A DNA stretch of 64,000 nt from Pyronema omphalodes (GCA_024516155.1 JAJJXM010000003.1:1550001-1614000), one strand, 5' to 3'; positions 31,226-42,521 are shown, counted from the first letter of the stretch. Program-made: numbers and translations. The notes: a model not told the origin generated them from the letters alone.

Positions 31226-32364
31226 TGTAACGGCGAACAAGGGAGAGATAGCTGACGGAGAACCTGAGGGCTCTTCTCAATTATTCACTCTTGAGTTCAA
31301 TGGATATATCCTTATAATAACTTCAACGTTAGAACTCTTAAGCTGTGTCTAGCATCAACTTAAAGACTTTCTGTGTTTAGAAGTTAAGGAAATAAACAAA
31401 GATTTCAAGGGACAAAGAGATCCAAAGACGGGGACGAGAACGAGGACGTAAACAAAGGTTTTCGACAAAGTATTTGAATTTGTAAATAAACAAATAACTG
31501 TGTAAGGAGAAAAGGAAAACAAAATAAACAAACAAAGAAACAATCCTCTTATATACAATTTTTCCTCCTTACACGCCGAGCCACTACTTGCAGAATTTTC
31601 CCGAAAAATAACTAAGTAAACAACGCGGTCGCGGTTGCGCGTTCTAGACGCGCTAACGCGTTCGTACCAAATTAGCGTGTTTGCGTGCACAGCCTCGTCG
31701 CGCGCTCGTTAGCGTATCTCGCGTGCGCGATAGCGTAACTCGCGTGCGCGGTAGCGTACTTCGCGTGCGCGCTAGCGTAACCCTAAGCGTAGTCACGCGC
31801 GCGCTTCCGTAACCCTAACCGTGCGCGTGTGTCCGTAACCCTAACCCTAGCTGTGCGCGTACGGTCACAAACCTAACCCTAGTTTGTGTGCGTGCGGGTG
31901 CAACCCTAACCCTAGTCACGTGAAACCAGATCAGCTGCGATTGGAAAGATGGTGCAATACTGATAAGGTCACATGACTAGATCTTATCTCATCGATAAGA
32001 TGATCGTGCCCTAGCCCTAGTCACGTGTGCGCACATTAGTAGACCAGTGCGCGTGCATACTGATCTACTATTGATTAGAACACGTGACCGATCTTATCTA
32101 ATCGGGTAAGATGATCGGTAGACCGTAGGTATGGAATTTCCGAAAAGGGATCCGAGCTGACCCCTAACCCTGGGGGTAAGTCACGTGACCTTTTTGACAA
32201 TTTGGGAATTGAGCGCAACCCTAACCCAGGCGAGTGACGAGTGATGATCGAAGACCGAAGGATAATAGAAATAAATAAACAAACGAGTGCTGGATAATGA
32301 AGCGAATGATAATAGGTGAATGAATGACGAGGAGGGGGAAGGTAATAATTCTCGAGCCGTGACA
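31226..32364 (-). repeat. 3' LTR of element D
   Basis: 1139 bp, TGTCACGG...CGTTACA in element orientation. It holds the same 21-bp units, telomere-like hexamers and palindromes as the B LTR. Confidence 0.96.
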
Positions 32365-32403
32365 GGATCCCCCTTCTTGGACTGAGCTCCGGCGAAGTAA
32401 CTT

Positions 32404-35400
32404 CTAAGATAAGTTGGGGAGGGGTCCCGGTTTATCGGGATACTTTTTATGAAAGTCGTCAACGGCTTTACTGTCGGAATGGAGTTCGGCGGGTTCCCAA
32501 TCGGGCATATCGTATCCAACCCATTTAACCATATACTGAAGTTTCTTCCGGTGAATTCGGGAATCGAGGATAGCTTCGATGAAGTATTCGTCTTCACCGT
32601 CGATTTCCACCGGGGGTGGTGGGTCTGATTGTTGACCGGGGTAGGGGTCATTCGCAGCGGGTTCCAATAAGGAAACATGTTGAACGTTGTGAGATTTCAT
32701 TGTCGGAGGTAGTTCTAGTCGATAGGCATAGGGGGATACTTTGGCGATAATCTTGAGGGGTCCGTAACGTTTGTTGTCTAATTTCCGGGAGGGTCGACGG
32801 GTTTTCCAATTACGGGCATTCATCCATGCCAGATCTCCGGGCTGATAATTCGGTGACGGGAGTCGATGTTTATCGGCATTCTCTTGATAACGTAGATTAG
32901 CTCTGTTGATCTCAGCTCGTAAATGGTTATGGATTTCGGCGAGGGTTTTCGAAGTTGTGAGGGCCCGTCGATCGTTTACATCGTTCGTAGCTGCTGGAAG
33001 TAAATCGAATTGGCAACGGGGGTCGAATCCTTTATTTGCAAAGAACGGGGAAGTTCCCGTTGTCTCGGATGCTTGGTTATTCGCAGCGAATTCCGCTAAT
33101 GGTAACCAGTCAGCCCAATCGTCTTGAAGATAGTTGACGTGAGCTCGGAGGTATTGTTCCATAATGGCGTTCATTCGTTCTGTTTGGCCGTCCGTTTGGG
33201 GATGGAATGCTGTAGATAATCGAGGCTCGATTCCCAAACGTCGACAGAGATTCTTCCAAAACAAAGCAGCGAATCGGGGTCCTCGATCAGAGATAATGGT
33301 AAGAGGGAGTCCATGCAATCGAAAGATGTGGGTAATAAACAAAGACGATAATTCTTTTGCGTCGATGTCTGTTCGGCAGGCAATCAGATGTCGTTCTTTG
33401 GTTAATCTATCCACAACTACCCAAATTGCATCACATCCATTGGACCACGGTAATCCTGTTACGAAGTCCATTGATATGTCCTGCCAGGGTCTTTCTGGAA
33501 TAGGTAGTGGACGTAGGATACCAAACGGGGCGTGTCTGGTAGGTTTCGAACGTTGGCAGGTATGACAATTTCGAATATATCTTTCCACGTCTGTCCTCAT
33601 CTGGGGCCACGTATAGGTTCTTGAGAGGTATTCTAATGTTTTAGATCTACCTGGGTGTCCAGCCGTAGGAGAGTCGTGGTGTTGTTGCATTAGGTGTAAT
33701 CGTAGGGGTTCGTAATTCGGGACCCATAAACATCCCCGGTAGAATAAACGGTTATTGTTTACTGTACATTCAGCTAATGTAATGTCTTTACAATAACGAG
33801 TGTTATTGTTTAGCATTTCAATAACCTTAATGGGGAATGGGTCTTTCTCGTAGGCTTCCGTGAAGAGCTGGGATAAGGTGGGGTTTGTTTGTTGTGGGTC
33901 CGGTATTACGGTTTGTTGCGAATTCGTTATTGTTTGTTGATTACTGGGGGTAACAGCCGCAACGTGAAGGATATTCTCTGGCTTAATGATCGTTGTATGG
34001 TTCTCTAGGGAGCGTTCATCCCCCTCTTTAGGCAGATCTCCGGATCGACGAGTCAGTGCATCTGGTTTACCGCCTGCGGTACCGGGGCGGTAAACAATCT
34101 TAAAATTAAACTGAGACAAGAACTGGGACCAACGGGCTTGACGGCGGTTCAAGAGCTTTGTCGAAGTGAAATATTCCAGATTCTTATGATCTGACAGTAC
34201 TCGAATGGGGTTAATAACAGATTGCAATTCGGGACGCCATTCTTCGAAGGCCCGGACGATAGCCATGAGTTCTTTATCGTATATCTCATAATTACATTCG
34301 GCGGGGGAATGTTTCTTTGAGAAGTAAGCAATAGGATGTAAGATTCCTTCATCATCATATTGAGAAAGAACTCCGGCGGAGACATAATCAGAAGCATCGG
34401 TTTCGACAATAACATCCCGGTCTGGGTCGAAACAAGCCAAAACGGGGGCGGATGTAAATGTTGATTTCAATTCCTCAAAGGCCTGTTGTTGGGATTCTGA
34501 CCAGACGAAAGGAACTCCTTTACGTGTGAGTAACGTGAGAGGTTGGACTATTTTTGAATAGTTCTTAACGAAACGTCGATAGAAGTTTGCAAATCCCAAA
34601 AACGCTCTAACATCTTTGAGGTTCCGGGGAGATTCCCAATCTCGAACTGCAGTAATCTTTTCAGGGTCCATCTTTATTCCTTCTGTACTAATGATGAGTC
34701 CTAAGTACTTTACTTCCTTCTGGTGGAACTCGCATTTCTCTGGTTTGAGATGTAACCCTGCTTTTTCGAATGCTTCGAGAATCAATTTAACATGTTGTTT
34801 ATGTTCTTCGAGATTATCCGAATAGATCAGGGTATCATCCAAATAGGCAGTACAGAATCGATCAAGGTAAGGTGCCAATACGTCGTTAATGAAGTTCTGA
34901 AACGTAGCAGGGGCATTGGTAAGTCCGAAGGGCATAACCCATGATTCGAATAATCCGTACCGGGTACGAAAAGCGGTTTTCCATTCTTCCCCATTTGCCA
35001 TACGTATTAAGTTATACGCCCCCCTAATGTCGAGCTTAGTGAACCACTTAGCTCTTGAAAGGTTCATTAAGGTATCCTGCATCAGGGGAAGAGGGTAGCG
35101 ATTCTTGATCGTTCCGGCGTTGATTCCACGATAATCGACCACCAAACGTAATGAACCATCGCCTTTCTTTACGAAAAGAATGGGAGCGGCCGCTGGGGAC
35201 GAGGAAGCACGGATGAAACCTTTGGTAAGGTTCTCATCTAACCAACGTTTCAATTCCTCCAACTCTGGACGTGATAGGGAGTAAAGAGGACCGAAGGGAG
35301 GCTGAAAACCATCGACGAGTGATATCTTGTGATCCGACGGTCGATGGGGCGGTAACTTATCGGCGTTGACTTTTTCGAAGATTCCCAAGTACTGGTGGTA

Positions 35401-36351
35401 TTCGGGGGGTACAATAGTCTTAAGATCCGGTTCCTCTTTCTCTGGTTGAAGAGCTGTGGTGATTTCATTCAAAGATAAGGAGAATTGTTCGACTTTTCCG
35501 TAACGGTTGTTGGCATTGTTTACAATTCCTCGAAACGTCGTAGCTGAAATGGCACAGATCTTATTCTGTTGTTTCGGAGCAATACCCTTAACAGGGGTGG
35601 GTGTTAACGTGGTTCGGTGGGGGAGGCAGTTCGGTGATGAGAATTTGATATCGTTATCGGCGAAGTTTATTGTAACATCGTGTTTACGAAGCCATGGGAT
35701 TCCTAAAACGAGGGGATAATGACCAAGCCGAGTAACGTAGGCAGTTAGTAATTCATGATGGTCTCCTATTGTACATTCGACTTCAACGTATTCGGTGATG
35801 TCTCCTGATGAAATAGGTCGTCCATCAATTACTTCGACCATTTTGGGGTTTTTCAATTGATAACGGGGGAAGTTGTGTTGGCGTGCGAAGTCTTCGTTCA
35901 TGAAGGAAATTCCTGTGCATCCGCAGTCTACGAGAGCATGAGTATCGATCTTGGTATTGTGTTCAGTTAGTGTACATGGCACGACCAAATGATTCCCATC
36001 CAATTCGTTTTCTTGTTTACTTGACAAAGAACTAGCGGATACATAAACGATTTCCTGAGATGAAACGAAAGACGAGGCAGGGGCTGGTCCAACAACAGAG
36101 CCAACAGGCTGTTGATGGACTACTCTTTTCCCTGGTCGACGTCGGGGTTTGTTGGGATATCCAAAACCTCGGCGGCGGCTAGGCGAATCTTGCGGGAGTT
36201 GTTTGCTGCCAACGTAGAACATTCTTCTTGAAATGATCGGCTGATCCACAATAAAGACAAAGTCCCTTAGCCATTCGTTCATCACGACGGCGTTGGTTCT
36301 GAGCCTTTTGGGAAGCTGATAGGTCCATGGGGGCCGATCCGTAATTACCAC
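32404..36351 (-). CDS. Element D pol polyprotein, uninterrupted
   Basis: 1315 codons without a stop, from the first ATG in frame; residues before the slip-site point (about 75) overlap gag and may not be made. Domains: protease ALVDCGCTGIS at about 139; RT with [28 protein letters not shown] [11 protein letters not shown], and catalytic AYLDDTLIYS near 500; RNase H ETDASDY; integrase HHCC (HHDSPTAGHPG, CHTCQRS); core with MDFVTGLP near 960, ISDRGPRF and [17 protein letters not shown]; chromodomain (EYFIEAILDSR, MVKWVGYDMPDWEPAEL) near 1245-1300; TAG stop. It is the reference copy for its family in this window. Its expression as Gag-Pol is doubtful because gag shifts frame upstream of the slip site. 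Confidence 0.95.
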   Translation of the reverse strand: MVITDRPPWTYQLPKRLRTNAVVMNEWLRDFVFIVDQPIISRRMFYVGSKQLPQDSPSRRRGFGYPNKPRRRPGKRVVHQQPVGSVVGPAPASSFVSSQEIVYVSASSLSSKQENELDGNHLVVPCTLTEHNTKIDTHALVDCGCTGISFMNEDFARQHNFPRYQLKNPKMVEVIDGRPISSGDITEYVEVECTIGDHHELLTAYVTRLGHYPLVLGIPWLRKHDVTINFADNDIKFSSPNCLPHRTTLTPTPVKGIAPKQQNKICAISATTFRGIVNNANNRYGKVEQFSLSLNEITTALQPEKEEPDLKTIVPPEYHQYLGIFEKVNADKLPPHRPSDHKISLVDGFQPPFGPLYSLSRPELEELKRWLDENLTKGFIRASSSPAAAPILFVKKGDGSLRLVVDYRGINAGTIKNRYPLPLMQDTLMNLSRAKWFTKLDIRGAYNLIRMANGEEWKTAFRTRYGLFESWVMPFGLTNAPATFQNFINDVLAPYLDRFCTAYLDDTLIYSDNLEEHKQHVKLILEAFEKAGLHLKPEKCEFHQKEVKYLGLIISTEGIKMDPEKITAVRDWESPRNLKDVRAFLGFANFYRRFVKNYSKIVQPLTLLTRKGVPFVWSESQQQAFEELKSTFTSAPVLACFDPDRDVIVETDASDYVSAGVLSQYDDEGILHPIAYFSKKHSPAECNYEIYDKELMAIVRAFEEWRPELQSVINPIRVLSDHKNLEYFTSTKLLNRRQARWSQFLSQFNFKIVYRPGTAGGKPDALTRRSGDLPKEGDERSLENHTTIIKPENILHVAAVTPSNQQTITNSQQTVIPDPQQTNPTLSQLFTEAYEKDPFPIKVIEMLNNNTRYCKDITLAECTVNNNRLFYRGCLWVPNYEPLRLHLMQQHHDSPTAGHPGRSKTLEYLSRTYTWPQMRTDVERYIRNCHTCQRSKPTRHAPFGILRPLPIPERPWQDISMDFVTGLPWSNGCDAIWVVVDRLTKERHLIACRTDIDAKELSSLFITHIFRLHGLPLTIISDRGPRFAALFWKNLCRRLGIEPRLSTAFHPQTDGQTERMNAIMEQYLRAHVNYLQDDWADWLPLAEFAANNQASETTGTSPFFANKGFDPRCQFDLLPAATNDVNDRRALTTSKTLAEIHNHLRAEINRANLRYQENADKHRLPSPNYQPGDLAWMNARNWKTRRPSRKLDNKRYGPLKIIAKVSPYAYRLELPPTMKSHNVQHVSLLEPAANDPYPGQQSDPPPPVEIDGEDEYFIEAILDSRIHRKKLQYMVKWVGYDMPDWEPAELHSDSKAVDDFHKKYPDKPGPLPNLS
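36126..36132 (-). promoter_or_regulatory. Slip heptamer in element D, out of reach of its gag frame
   Basis: GGGAAAA on the - strand as in B. A one-base deletion about 90 bases upstream makes gag stop at 36179 before reaching it, so frameshifting from gag into pol should not occur here unless the deletion is a sequencing error. Confidence 0.6.
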
Positions 36352-37237
36352 TATTGGTATTCGTTGGGTGGGACGCCGGGCGAGACGGCGTGGAGCTGGA
36401 ACGACTGGGGACCGAAGAAACGTGCCGCTTTGTGGTGTTTGAATGAGCTCGAATTCTGTAATCTAGCTTCATACAAAGATCCACAAATTTGGTGAAGTTC
36501 TGAGGTTCTTCGGCTTGGTAAACAAGACTGGTCTGAAGGTCTCGAGAGAGTCCACGCTTCAGAGCAGCCTTCTTTGCGTTTTCGTCGTAGTTCAAGATAG
36601 CCATTAATCGTTGGAATTCTGCGTAGTATTGGCTAAACTCACGGTTGCCCTGTTGAAGTTTATCCAATTCCGCAGATGCAGTACCAACTTGATCAGGATC
36701 TCCGAAGGCAGCTTCCAGAATTGTAATGAGAGCCTCAACGTCCTTAAGCTTAATCTTATCTGTAAGGACGTAGGGTTGAATTTGATTCTGAGCGTTGCCT
36801 TTGAGATATCCATAAGTATAACGTAGCTTATGTTGATCGTCGGTAAAACGGGAGGAGTCTCCGGCGAGCTTGGATCTGACCTTCGAGATGAAGTTCAAGA
36901 GTTCCTTGCGTTCACCAGAGAACTCAGGTGGGTGAGGTAATTCGATGGGACGGGTATTCGGAAGGGGACCGTTCTTCGTAAGGGCTTGTAGGAGTCGAAC
37001 GGAGGCGTTGGCGCTTTCGAGGTCTCTTTCCAAATCGGTAATTCGTTGAGCGTAGAGGGAGTTATCCTTTCGAGCTTCTGTGAGTTCGGCTCGGAGGTCG
37101 TCCCTAAGTTGACAGTCTCGTTCGTATTCTTTTACGGCGTTACGGACCAATTTGATCTTCGTAGGGTCCTGTTCGACCTCTAACCTTTCGGCTTCGTTGA
37201 GGTACAGGGCCACGACGACCTTGTTGTTTTGGTCCAT
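36179..37237 (-). pseudogene. Element D gag, frameshifted within the zinc knuckle
   Basis: 352 codons from ATG 37235-37237, nearly identical to B gag through the coiled coil and capsid. B has ATTCGTTCTTG (+ strand) where D has ATTCTTCTTG near 36221-36230. This lost base changes the frame inside CLYCGSADHFK, removing the last Cys of the CCHC knuckle. The altered tail is KNVLRWQQTTPARFA. RNA packaging and Gag-Pol synthesis should both fail. Confidence 0.9.
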
Positions 37238-37246
37238 TTCGAGGGA

Positions 37247-37417
37247 TTAACGAAGGTGCCAGATGTTGGTTTCGTCGTTATATTGAATTCGAGTTGCTGC
37301 GTATTCGTTTCCGAGTTGTCGAGCAATTTCGATTTCGTCAAGGACGACGGGGTTTTCGAGGGAACGGAAGATCGGTAATAGATTGATGAATTCGTAGAAC
37401 CAGAGGTTGTGAAGCAT
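37247..37417 (-). CDS. Short ORF (56 aa) upstream of element D gag
   Basis: Same position, length and frame as 12051-12221 in B: ATG 37415-37417 (MLHNLWFYEFINLLPIFRSL), ending NIWHLR then TAA ten bases before the gag ATG. No known domain. Conservation between the two best copies is the only evidence for function; both copies are young, so this evidence is weak. Confidence 0.45.
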   Translation of the reverse strand: MLHNLWFYEFINLLPIFRSLENPVVLDEIEIARQLGNEYAATRIQYNDETNIWHLR

Positions 37418-37480
37418 GTAAAGCTTGTTGTAATCGAGAGTTGACGGTAGAGCCGGCAGGTTTTGATTACACAGTTATGT

Positions 37481-38619
37481 TGTAACGGCGAACAAGGGAG
37501 AGATAGCTGACGGAGAACCTGAGGGCTCTTCTCAATTATTCACTCTTGAGTTCAATGGATATATCCTTATAATAACTTCAACGTTAGAACTCTTAAGCTG
37601 TGTCTAGCATCAACTTAAAGACTTTCTGTGTTTAGAAGTTAAGGAAATAAACAAAGATTTCAAGGGACAAAGAGATCCAAAGACGGGGACGAGAACGAGG
37701 ACGTAAACAAAGGTTTTCGACAAAGTATTTGAATTTGTAAATAAACAAATAACTGTGTAAGGAGAAAAGGAAAACAAAATAAACAAACAAAGAAACAATC
37801 CTCTTATATACAATTTTTCCTCCTTACACGCCGAGCCACTACTTGCAGAATTTTCCCGAAAAATAACTAAGTAAACAACGCGGTCGCGGTTGCGCGTTCT
37901 AGACGCGCTAACGCGTTCGTACCAAATTAGCGTGTTTGCGTGCACAGCCTCGTCGCACGCTCGTTAGCGTATCTCGCGTGCGCGATAGCGTAACTCGCGT
38001 GCGCGGTAGCGTACTTCGCGTGCGCGCTAGCGTAACCCTAAGCGTAGTCACGCGCGCGCTTCCGTAACCCTAACCGTGCGCGTGTGTCCGTAACCCTAAC
38101 CCTAGCTGTGCGCGTACGGTCACAAACCTAACCCTAGTTTGTGTGCGTGCGGGTGCAACCCTAACCCTAGTCACGTGAAACCAGATCAGCTGCGATTGGA
38201 AAGATGGTGCAATACTGATAAGGTCACATGACTAGATCTTATCTTATCGATAAGATGATCGTGCCCTAGCCCTAGTCACGTGTGCGCACATTAGTAGACC
38301 AGTGCGCGTGCATACTGATCTACTATTGATTAGAACACGTGACCGATCTTATCTAATCGGGTAAGATGATCGGTAGACCGTAGGTATGGAATTTCCGAAA
38401 AGGGATCCGAGCTGACCCCTAACCCTGGGGGTAAGTCACGTGACCTTTTTGACAATTTGGGAATTGAGCGCAACCCTAACCCAGGCGAGTGACGAGTGAT
38501 GATCGAAGACCGAAGGATAATAGAAATAAATAAACAAACGAGTGCTGGATAATGAAGCGAATGATAATAGGTGAATGAATGACGAGGAGGGGGAAGGTAA
38601 TAATTCTCGAGCCGTGACA
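37481..38619 (-). repeat. 5' LTR of element D
   Basis: 1139 bp. TATATAAGAGG on the - strand at 37800-37810 is the likely TATA box. The leader after the LTR starts ACATAACTGTG as in B. Confidence 0.96.
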
Positions 38620-41600
38620 GCAGCAACTGCTTCTACCCCACTGGTGAAGCCATCACCAAGATCGAAGCGATGGTGGACAGATGAAATTAAGGAAAGCAGA
38701 AAAACAATGAACGTAGCCAGGAAACGATGGCAAGGTACACGAACACAGGAATACCATGAGGAGTTCAAAAGATTGCGGAACCTACATTTCCGAAAGATTC
38801 GCCATGCCAAAGACTCCCTCTGGAAGGAATACCTAGCCCACGCAGAAGGGGCTGATATATGGGCGGCTTTTCGATATACCAATCCCAGACGACCAAAGAT
38901 TATCCCTACATTAAATCTCTTGAGCGCAGGAACAATACAACAGTGCACAGACTTCAAGTCAAAAGCTCGGGCATTTAAATCCCTATTCCCTACACCTCCA
39001 TCGGCAACCCCAACGCACGAATCACAAGGAAAGCCTCCACTCCCATGGAAGACATTCTTGAAAGAGGAAATCCAGATGGCTATCTTTGCACCATCACCCA
39101 ACAAAGCACCAGGGCCCGACATAATCACATTTGCCTGCTTACGTCAAGCGTACCTGGCGATTCCAGAACATTTTCACACGCTCTATGCAACATTGGGGAG
39201 GGTGGGATATCAACCCCGAAGCTGGAGACAGGCCACAACAATAATTACAGCAAAGCCAAACAAAGCTGATTATAGCAACCCAAAATCATATCGGCCAATT
39301 GCATTACTGAATTGCCTTGGAAAGGTCCTTGAGAAACTGATGGCAACTGGGCTCAGCCAGATGGCGGAAGTGTATGGATTGCTGCATCAGGACCAGATCG
39401 GGGGAAGACCATTCAGGTCCGCTGTTGATGCAGCGATGGCTCTAACACATGAGGTGGAAACTGCAGACAAGACAAAATTAATCACCACAGCACTTTTCCT
39501 AGATGTGCGAGGAGCCTTTGATAATGTATCATCACCTCGACTTATCAACACCATGAGACATCTAGGATGCCCGGAGCCAGTTGTAAAATGGGCAACCTCC
39601 TTCCTCAGCCACAGAACCATGGCTCTCTCATTCGATGGACAAACAGAAACACAAAACCCAATCAGTACTGGAATACCTCAAGGGTCACCGGCCTCTCCAA
39701 TGTTATTCCTATTATACCTGCGCCCACTTTTCGACAGACTCAGCCTACGTCATCCTGAGATATGGACACCAAGTTTCATTGACGATGTGGGCCTGGTAGT
39801 TCATGGTCCAACCAGAGAAGGAAATTCAAGAAAACTGGAGGCAGTTGCAAAAACCGCATTTCAATGGGCAGAAAGAAACGCAGTAGCTTTTGATGATGAC
39901 AAGTCAGAAATGTTGCATTTCTATCGAGCCAAGAAGGATGAAGACAGAGAAGAAGAGAAGATTACTTTACCAAATGGTACAGTGGTGTCACCGGGGACTC
40001 GAGGAGGAAAAAGGGATGTTGTCAGGTGGATAGGAATTTATTGTGATAGAAAGCTGACATTTAAACACCATGTGCATGTAAAGCTGACTGCCGCCTCCAG
40101 AACCTTCAGTGCCCTATGTAGCCTTGTCCGCTTCCAAACAGGTTTGTCCCCAGCAGCTGCACGCTTACTTTACTGTGCCTGTGTCCAATCTAGGTCCGAT
40201 TTTGGAGTAGAGATCTGGTGGAAAGGACAGAAAGTCCTGGCCGAAAAAATGCAGCTTCAACAAAATCAAGCCTTGAGGAGGATCCTAAATACGTTCCAAT
40301 CGACACCTATAATGGCCCTACACAACGAATGTGCAATACCACCGGTGACGGTCAGACTCAATGGAAAACAAAGGAACTATGCCCTAAGACTTCTTACACT
40401 CCCACCAAGACATCCTGTGGCTTCCAGGTCTCCATCCTCCTTCCCAATCCCAAATCACTTCGGAAATTCACTACAATCTAACCGGGAATATGACTGTCAA
40501 TGGCAAAGTGGACTTGGAGCACCCTCGCGGCTGTCTGGCTTACTCCAATACCTGGGAGCATGGCTATCTCCCACAGACACAGTGGAGGACACAGCTCAAC
40601 CAACCATGACACCTTGGGACAAGAACGGCATCCATACCGAAATCGAAGAAAGCCCGAAAGAAGACGCCGCCAGAATTCACCTAAACAGACTGCAAGAACT
40701 ACAACCGGAAGACAATAATATCATGATATACACAGACGGCTCATCGAAGGAAGATCAAACAGGGGCTGGAGTCTACATTCCTCATGGACTCCCGCAAATA
40801 ATCAAAACCACAATACCGATGGGAGAAACAAGTGACGTCTATGATGCAGAACTTCGAGCGATACTTGAAGGCCTCGAGAAGGCTGCATCATTTATCAAGC
40901 GACACAAGGCATCCAATCGACATATCTACATCTTTAGTGACAACCAGTCAGCGATCCGTAGGATAAGACACCTCCAAAGGGGACCCGGCCAAGATATTGC
41001 CCAAAACTTCCATGAAATTACGAAAACCCTGATGAAATTCAACACTGAAATAACAATCTCATGGGTACCGGGACACACACAAATCCAAGGAAATGAGATA
41101 GCAGATGACCTCGCCAAAGCTGCAACCTCTCAGAAACCGGACCGCACACCTGTGGTATCCATCTCCTGGCTGAAAAGACAAACCCGAGGCCAGAAACTGA
41201 AGGAGTGGAAAGAATGGTACGAACAACAAAAACAGCCAAAAACATACAAATCACCTCATTCAAGACAGCTAGACATTGCATACACAAATACCACCCGCAA
41301 AATCTCATCAGCCATCCTAGGCCTGAGAACTGGTCATGGATATTTTCTGGATTACCTGTCAAAGACGAACTCCGAAAAATATCCTTCACCCAGATGCACC
41401 TGTCCAATGCAACCCCCACAAACACCCAAACACCTCATCCTAGGCTGCCCAAAATACCAAGTACAGAGGAATAAACTCCGCCGCGAACTGAAACTTCACA
41501 GGAACCACCCTGCACCACTCCAAGTGATACTCCACTCTCCCGATGGAACCAAGGCCCTTACCACTATGATCTCTACTACCAAGATTGCCACCGCAGAGTG

Positions 41601-41718
41601 GATACAAGCACAGGTAAGTAATGCTCCCGCTCTGGAAGATGACCCGGAAGGAAGGAGAACAGGCTGGGGAACACTGGTCGAATCTGAGAACGAGCACGAA
41701 GCAGTTCGGAGCGAATAA
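38620..41718 (+). pseudogene. LINE ORF2, distal part: reverse transcriptase and RNase H
   Basis: Open from the D junction to TAA 41716-41718. RT motifs: SYRPIALLNCLGKVLEKL, DQIGGRPFRSAVDAAM, LFLDVRGAFDNVS (first catalytic Asp), GIPQGSPASPMLFLLYL and FIDDVGLVV (catalytic pair, about 39775). RNase H at about 40726-41130: MIYTDGSSKEDQTGAG, VYDAELRAILEGLE, IFSDNQSAIR, WVPGHTQIQGNEIADDLAKA. A Cys/His cluster near the end (CTCPMQPPQTPKHLILGC) is typical of these proteins. No stop in this part. It is classed as a pseudogene only because D and one TGA interrupt the gene. Confidence 0.93.
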
Positions 41719-42521
41719 GACGAATAATGCTGTAAAAAAAAAACAAAAAAAAAAAAAAAAAAAAAAAAACCCTGAAGACAGATACATAATTATGTACATA
41801 GAGAGCCGAAGAACAGCAAGAGCAAGAAATGGTAGCGCGCGGGAAAGGCAAAAGAGAAGAAGTGAGAGGAAGAAGAGGACCAGTGTAATTGAGCAGAGAA
41901 GAGAGGAGAAGAGAGGAGAGGAGCAGAGAGGATTGAAGTAGAGAGGCGAGGAGGGTAGAGGAGAGGCGAGGAGAGAAGAGGAGCGGCGAGGAGAGAAGAG
42001 GAGAGAAGAGGAGAGAAGAGGAGAGAAAAGGAGAGAAGAGGAGAGGCGAGGAGAGAAGAAGAGAGGCGAGGAAAGAAGAGGACAGGCGAGGAGAGAAGAG
42101 GAGAGGCGAGGAGAGAAGAGGAGAGGCGAGGAGAGAAGAGGAGAGGCGAGGAGAGAAGAGGAGAGGAGAGAGAGGCGAGGAGAGAAGAGGAGAGGCGAAG
42201 AGAGAAGAGGAGAGTTAAGGAGAGCATAGGAAGGCAGAGGAGAGCAGAAGAGAGCAAAGAGAGGGTACGAACAACGAAGTGAGAGGGTAGAGTGAGAGTG
42301 CCGGGAGGGAAAAGAGCAAACAGGGCTCCAAAATGTAACGACGAGAATGAAAACCAGCAGAAGGAAGAGAGGTGGCAACAGGCCCAAGAAATGAAGTACG
42401 CTCTGGGGCGGATCCCAGCGAGACTCCAAGGTAACAGCTGGAGCCTCGAAATGTAAATAGACTGTAGCATACGTTATAACCTTAAGGTTGGGAACGTTCA
42501 AGAAAATCAAATCAAATCAAA
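41719..42521 (+). other. LINE 3' UTR with internal A-tract and ATCAA-repeat tail
   Basis: No coding potential. An A-tract (about 41733-41769, broken by a single C) lies just after ORF2. Then come an AG-rich tract, a unique segment (about 42280-42500) and three ATCAA units (about 42506-42520), after which B-family DNA starts. The simple-repeat end rather than the A-tract marks the true 3' end. Confidence 0.75.
41870..42275 (+). repeat. AG-rich simple repeat in the LINE 3' UTR
   Basis: About 400 bases almost free of C and T, built from imperfect GAGAGGCGAGGAGAGAAGAG units. The opposite strand is open for long stretches only because of this composition. It could be a source of slippage or of unusual purine-strand structure. 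Confidence 0.9.

Larger units (their letters stand above)
31226..38619 (-). mobile_element. Element D: near-complete B-family gypsy element, probably the youngest
   Basis: TSD GCAGC at 31221-31225 and 38620-38624. Both LTRs are 1139 bp and differ at only about two positions by eye (near 31707/37962 and 31989/38244). Pol is fully open. The internal region is 5116 bp, one base shorter than B because of a one-base deletion in gag near 36224. The polypurine tract adjoins the 3' LTR at 32365. It inserted into LINE ORF2. Confidence 0.96.
26221..42521 (+). mobile_element. Tad1-like LINE (non-LTR retrotransposon), 5'-truncated, holding two gypsy insertions
   Basis: Three segments (26221-26608, 29681-31225, 38620-42521) join at exact 5-bp duplications to give ORF1 (Gag-like, zinc knuckles), ORF2 (endonuclease, RT, RNase H) and a long 3' UTR ending in an ATCAA-type tail. 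ORF2 order EN-RT-RNase H is that of fungal Tad1/I-clade LINEs. The 5' UTR and ORF1 N-terminus are missing. Left flank is B-family copy F and right flank is B-family copy H, at different element positions, so no simple target duplication is seen. Confidence 0.92.

Noticed and set aside
41440..42510. Long minus-strand reading frame rich in Ser, Leu and Pro
   Set aside because: It lies over the AG-rich simple repeat and LINE 3' UTR; the open frame follows from base composition, with no domain.
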